Source of the DNA: Candidatus Mnemosynella biddleae
GTDB taxonomy: Archaea > Halobacteriota > Archaeoglobi > Mnemosynellales > Mnemosynellaceae
Assembly (NCBI GenBank): GCA_002011165.2
Contig: MTMI02000009.1
Location: 62,001 to 126,000, forward strand
Direction of reading: 5' to 3'
DNA: 64,000 nucleotides
In this document: piece after piece, positions 60,879 to 64,000 of the stretch
Position numbering within the stretch: the first letter of the stretch is position 1
Layout of the letters: every line of letters begins with the position of its first letter
Position numbers and translations under genes: made by a program
The notes under the pieces: model-generated
Told to the model about the DNA's origin: nothing
Seen by the model: the letters and a program-made list of their open reading frames with translations, nothing else
Database searches by the model: none

Positions 60879-62975
60879 ATGCTGGAAGATATGTTTAATC
60901 CAGATTCGATTGCTGTCATTGGTGCATCAAGAGATGTAGGTTCCGTAGGTCATAGCATACTAGTTAACCTGAAGAAAACATACAAAGGAAGAATCTATCC
61001 CGTAAATCCGAGAGCTGAAATGATCGAAGGACTAAAAGTATACAAATCAGTTAAGGAAATTCCAGATAAAATCGATCTCGCAATTGTTGTGGTGCCGAAC
61101 AAAATTGTTCCGAGTGTTCTCGAAGAATGTGGTCAGAAGAAAGTGAAATACGTTATAGTGATCTCTGCAGGTTTTAGAGAGACTGGAACAGAAGGAGCAA
61201 GGCTTGAGAGAGAGTGTCTAGGGATAGTCAAAGAATATAGCATGCGAATGCTCGGACCGAATTGTCTGGGAATCATAGACACACATACTCCGATGAATGC
61301 CACCTTTGCAGCGGGAATGGCAAAAAAAGGAAATATAGCCTTTATGTCGCAATCTGGAGCTCTCTGTACTGCGATACTAGATTGGACTCTTGTTGAAAAT
61401 GTAGGTTTCTCAAAATTCGTAAGTCTCGGAAATAAGGCAGATCTAAACGAAAAAGACTTCTTGCTTGAATTTCACAGAGATGAGAAAACAGAGGTTATTC
61501 TGGCCTATCTAGAAGGGATAAAAGAAGGAAGAAAGTTTATAGAAATAGCGAAAGAAGTTTCGAAGAAAAAACCAATAATCGTGCTAAAATCTGGTACTTC
61601 CAGAGCTGGATTGAGAGCTGTCTCTTCTCATACTGGAACTCTTGCCGGTTCAGAGGTCGCCTATGAAACTGCTTTTAAACAATTTGGAATTCTGAGAGCG
61701 AGGAGTATTGAAGATATGTTTGACTGGGCAAAAGCCTTCAGCACTCAACCGAGAATCAGAGGAGATAGGATTGCAATCGTCACCAATGCAGGAGGTCCTG
61801 GAATACTTGCAACAGATGCATGTGAAAAAGAGGGTTTGAAATTAGCGAGATTTAAAGATGAGACTGTTAAGAGGCTTCGAAGTGTTCTTCCGCCTGCAGC
61901 AAATTTCTACAATCCGGTTGATGTGCTTGGTGATGCAAGACCGGACAGATACAAACATGCCTTAGAGGCGGTTATTGAGGATGAGGGAGTTGATGGAATT
62001 CTCTGTATAGTTACTCCCCAAGCCATGACTGGTTCTGATGAAATAGCAGATGTCATTGTTGAGGTTTCTCGGAAATATAGAAAACCAATTCTTTGTTCTT
62101 TTATGGGCGGAGAGCTCATGGAAAAAGGAATAAAAATTCTGAGAGAGAACGGCATTCCGAACTATCCAGATCCAGAAAGAGCTGCTAAGACCTTCCGAGC
62201 TATGGTTGCCTTTGAAGAGAACAGAAAGAAAAAGAGAGGTGAATTCGTGAAATTCGATGTTGATTCTAATAGGGTGAAAAAAATCATAATGGAGGCAAGG
62301 AAAAAAGGAGTTACATATCTCGGACTCGAAACTCTTGATATACTGGATGCATACGGAATTCCAGTTGTGAGATCAAAAATTGTTAAAAGTGAGGAGGAGG
62401 CTGTAAAAGTTTCCCGAGAACTTGGTTATCCTGTCGTTATGAAAATTCTCTCTCCACAGGTCGTCCATAAATCTGATGTCGGAGGTGTGGTCATCGGGAT
62501 AAATTCGGATGAAGAGGCTAAACTCAGCTATAACAAGATTATCGAAAATGTCAAGAGATATGTCCCTGATGCTGAAATAAAAGGCGTTCTCGTTCAGCAG
62601 ATGGTTTCTGGAGGAGTAGAAACGATAATAGGAAGTACCAAAGATGCCCAATTTGACAACATGATAATGTTCGGGCTTGGTGGAATTTATGTTGAAGTTC
62701 TTAAAGATGTATCCTTCAGACTTACTCCGATAACAAAGGAAGAGGCAAAAGAAATGATCAAAGAAATAAAAAGTGGAAGAATTCTTCAAGGCTATAGAGG
62801 TAGTGAAGAATATGATATTGAAGCGATTTCTGAGGTCCTTCTTAGAGTTTCCCAGCTCATAACAGATTTCCCCGAAATTCTCGAATTGGACATAAATCCT
62901 CTTGTTGTTTTTGAAAAGGGTAAAGGTTGTATAGCAGTTGATGCAAGATTAACGTTGGAGGGAAAAATGGAATGA
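60879..62975 (+). CDS. ADP-forming acyl-CoA (acetyl-CoA) synthetase, fused alpha-beta
   Basis: A 698-residue single-chain enzyme converting acyl-CoA + ADP + Pi to acid + CoA + ATP. CoA-binding domain: FNPDSIAVIGASRDVGSVGH. Succinyl-CoA-synthetase-like region: MLGPNCLGIIDTHTPMN, AFMSQSGALCTAILDW, and the phospho-His in VSSHTGTLAGSEVA (about residue 250). The C-terminal ATP-grasp/beta part starts near residue 470: LGYPVVMKILSPQVVHKSDV and LVQQMVSGGVETIIG, ending DINPLVVFEKGKG. It makes ATP from acetyl-CoA delivered by the Cdh complex or peptide catabolism. It overlaps the downstream gene by ATGA. Confidence 0.96.
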   Translation: MLEDMFNPDSIAVIGASRDVGSVGHSILVNLKKTYKGRIYPVNPRAEMIEGLKVYKSVKEIPDKIDLAIVVVPNKIVPSVLEECGQKKVKYVIVISAGFRETGTEGARLERECLGIVKEYSMRMLGPNCLGIIDTHTPMNATFAAGMAKKGNIAFMSQSGALCTAILDWTLVENVGFSKFVSLGNKADLNEKDFLLEFHRDEKTEVILAYLEGIKEGRKFIEIAKEVSKKKPIIVLKSGTSRAGLRAVSSHTGTLAGSEVAYETAFKQFGILRARSIEDMFDWAKAFSTQPRIRGDRIAIVTNAGGPGILATDACEKEGLKLARFKDETVKRLRSVLPPAANFYNPVDVLGDARPDRYKHALEAVIEDEGVDGILCIVTPQAMTGSDEIADVIVEVSRKYRKPILCSFMGGELMEKGIKILRENGIPNYPDPERAAKTFRAMVAFEENRKKKRGEFVKFDVDSNRVKKIIMEARKKGVTYLGLETLDILDAYGIPVVRSKIVKSEEEAVKVSRELGYPVVMKILSPQVVHKSDVGGVVIGINSDEEAKLSYNKIIENVKRYVPDAEIKGVLVQQMVSGGVETIIGSTKDAQFDNMIMFGLGGIYVEVLKDVSFRLTPITKEEAKEMIKEIKSGRILQGYRGSEEYDIEAISEVLLRVSQLITDFPEILELDINPLVVFEKGKGCIAVDARLTLEGKME

Positions 62976-64000
62976 GACCTATTTATCTTTGTTCACCAAA
63001 AAAACATGCAGGTAAAACTTCGATAGGAATTGGACTTATCATGGCAATGAGAGAGAGAGGTTTGAAGATAGGATACATGAAACCTATAGGAACTGTTTTC
63101 AGGGATCTTGATGGTAGACTTGTTGACGAAGATCCATATCATCTGAAATCCATCCTTAAACTAGAAGATTCTCCTGAAGACATGTCGCCAATTGATCTCA
63201 CAACTGAGACTATCAGAGATATTCTAAGAGGAAAAGAAAAGCGAATAATGGAGAGGATAAAAGAATCCTTTGAGATAGTATCGAGAGATAAAGATATTAT
63301 GTTGATTGAAGGAGGGCCAAGCATGACTCACGGAATTTCCTTAGGGCTCTCAGATGCCTGTGTTGCGAGAGAGTTAAACACAAGAATCTTGCTCATTGCA
63401 AAATATGACACTGAAATTTCACTTGTTGATCAGATTATCCTCGGAACAACTTTAGCTCCTGAAGAACTTATCAGCGGAGTAATAATAAATGACGTTCCTG
63501 AAACTGCGATGGATTTTGTCCAAGGAGTTATCGTTCCATTTCTGGAGAAAAAGGGTGTTAATATCCTTGGAGTGATTCAAAGAGAGAGAATACTCCGAGC
63601 AGTTCCCATAAAACAGATTGTAGAAGAGCTCGGCGGAGAAGTTCTTGCTGGAAGATCGTCCTTGGACAAACTCGTTGACTACTTCCTAATAGGAGCAATG
63701 GAGGTAGGTTCAGCCATAAAATACTTCAGAAGAGCTCCAAACTCCGCGGTTATAACTGGAGGGGATCGATCAGACATTCAAATGGCTGCAATTGAGACCG
63801 GAATAAGATGTCTCGTGCTTACGGGGAATAGAAGGCCAAGCGAAGTTATACTGGCAGCTGCAGAGGAGAGGGGAATACCTGTAATACTTGTGCCAATGGA
63901 TACCATGAGCACAGTTGAAAGAATGGAGGGTATGCTCGGGAGATTGAAAGTTCAGAACGAGGAACAGATAAAGTGTATAAAAGAGCTCATAGAAAAATAC
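62972..64000 (+). CDS. BioD-like/DRTGG domain protein (COG0857), cut by window end
   Basis: At least 343 residues. N-terminal dethiobiotin-synthetase-like P-loop domain: IYLCSPKKHAGKTSIGIG and IGYMKPIGTVFRDLDG, IMLIEGGPSMTHGISLG. From about residue 215 a DRTGG domain is recognised (GSAIKYFRRAPNSAVITGGD, RSDIQMAAIETGIRCLVLTG, and ERGIPVILVPMDTMSTVERM). The same architecture forms the N-terminal part of long phosphotransacetylases and occurs alone in archaea next to ADP-forming synthetases. A regulatory or nucleotide-binding role near acetyl-CoA/acetate conversion is likely; the enzyme function is unknown. ATGA-coupled to the synthetase. Confidence 0.88.
   Translation, partial: MRPIYLCSPKKHAGKTSIGIGLIMAMRERGLKIGYMKPIGTVFRDLDGRLVDEDPYHLKSILKLEDSPEDMSPIDLTTETIRDILRGKEKRIMERIKESFEIVSRDKDIMLIEGGPSMTHGISLGLSDACVARELNTRILLIAKYDTEISLVDQIILGTTLAPEELISGVIINDVPETAMDFVQGVIVPFLEKKGVNILGVIQRERILRAVPIKQIVEELGGEVLAGRSSLDKLVDYFLIGAMEVGSAIKYFRRAPNSAVITGGDRSDIQMAAIETGIRCLVLTGNRRPSEVILAAAEERGIPVILVPMDTMSTVERMEGMLGRLKVQNEEQIKCIKELIEKY

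Noticed and set aside
1-64000. CRISPR arrays, tRNA or rRNA genes, insertion sequences, prophage or attachment sites
   Set aside because: Intergenic regions were read through; they are short and show no spaced repeats, cloverleaf sequences or terminal inverted repeats with transposase.

Overview
The window is chromosomal DNA of a thermophilic, strictly anaerobic euryarchaeon. Archaeal informational genes are everywhere: TFB, Gar1, S8e, SRP19, aSUI1, Rpo12, topoisomerase VI and HerA/NurA/Mre11/Rad50. There is a complete archaeal acetyl-CoA decarbonylase/synthase operon, a methanofuran biosynthesis gene (MfnF), genes for the hyperthermophile solute di-myo-inositol phosphate, and a group 3b NiFe hydrogenase of the Pyrococcus sulfhydrogenase type. 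The sequence is AT-leaning, rich in AGA/AGG arginine codons and very gene-dense. An Archaeoglobi-like organism, or a related C1-metabolising lineage, is the best guess, but no rRNA is present and the assignment is inference. No tRNA, rRNA, CRISPR array or intact insertion sequence was seen.

Layout. Bases 1-9600 (minus strand): scpA (partial), smc carrying a mini-intein in its Walker A motif, aspS, hisD and three archaeal coenzyme A genes (phosphopantothenate synthetase, pantoate kinase, CoaBC). Bases 9750-18000 (plus): cdhA-cdhB-cdhC-cdhD-ferredoxin-cdhE, then thiL. Bases 18000-21600 (minus): rpo12, a 52-residue PCP_red-like protein, top6A, top6B and a small Lrp ligand-binding-domain protein. 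Bases 21700-28700 (plus): mre11-rad50-nurA-HAS-barrel gene-herA, an end-resection operon whose Rad50 has an unusual hook. Bases 28700-32000: a membrane protein and inositol-phosphate solute synthesis. Bases 32000-37300: short alternating-strand genes (S8e, HypB, SRP19, DUF211, PHP, Gar1, TFB, HypD, SUI1).

Bases 37600-43700 (plus): a monofunctional CO dehydrogenase (CooS), then a 2-isopropylmalate/citramalate synthase whose start is broken by an apparent frameshift, and acetolactate synthase large and small subunits. Bases 43700-45200 (minus): DUF1614, a 57-residue basic protein and a metallophosphoesterase. Bases 45360-53350 (plus): hydBGDA, an HD phosphohydrolase, UbiX, UbiD and an aminotransferase. 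Bases 53340-55300 (minus): a sulfur-relay cluster of DsrE-like proteins with TusA, transcribed divergently from a thioredoxin. Bases 55820-60780 (minus): MfnF, a PhnP-like metallo-beta-lactamase, a one-domain AAA ATPase, methionine aminopeptidase and an M24B peptidase. Bases 60880-64000 (plus): ADP-forming acyl-CoA synthetase and a BioD/DRTGG protein cut by the window end.

Together the genes suggest that CO/CO2 and acetyl-CoA are interconverted by the Cdh complex, with CooS as a second CO entry point. The ADP-forming synthetase would exchange acetyl-CoA for acetate plus ATP, and the 3b hydrogenase would balance NAD(P)H with H2 or sulfur. Observations most worth a second look: the Walker A intein; the CX6C Rad50 hook; the CX2C D-cluster motif in CooS; the broken start of the LeuA-type gene; the DsrE/TusA cluster facing a thioredoxin with two possible starts and a hairpin over its first ribosome-binding site; and the fact that all nine convergent gene pairs overlap tail to tail.
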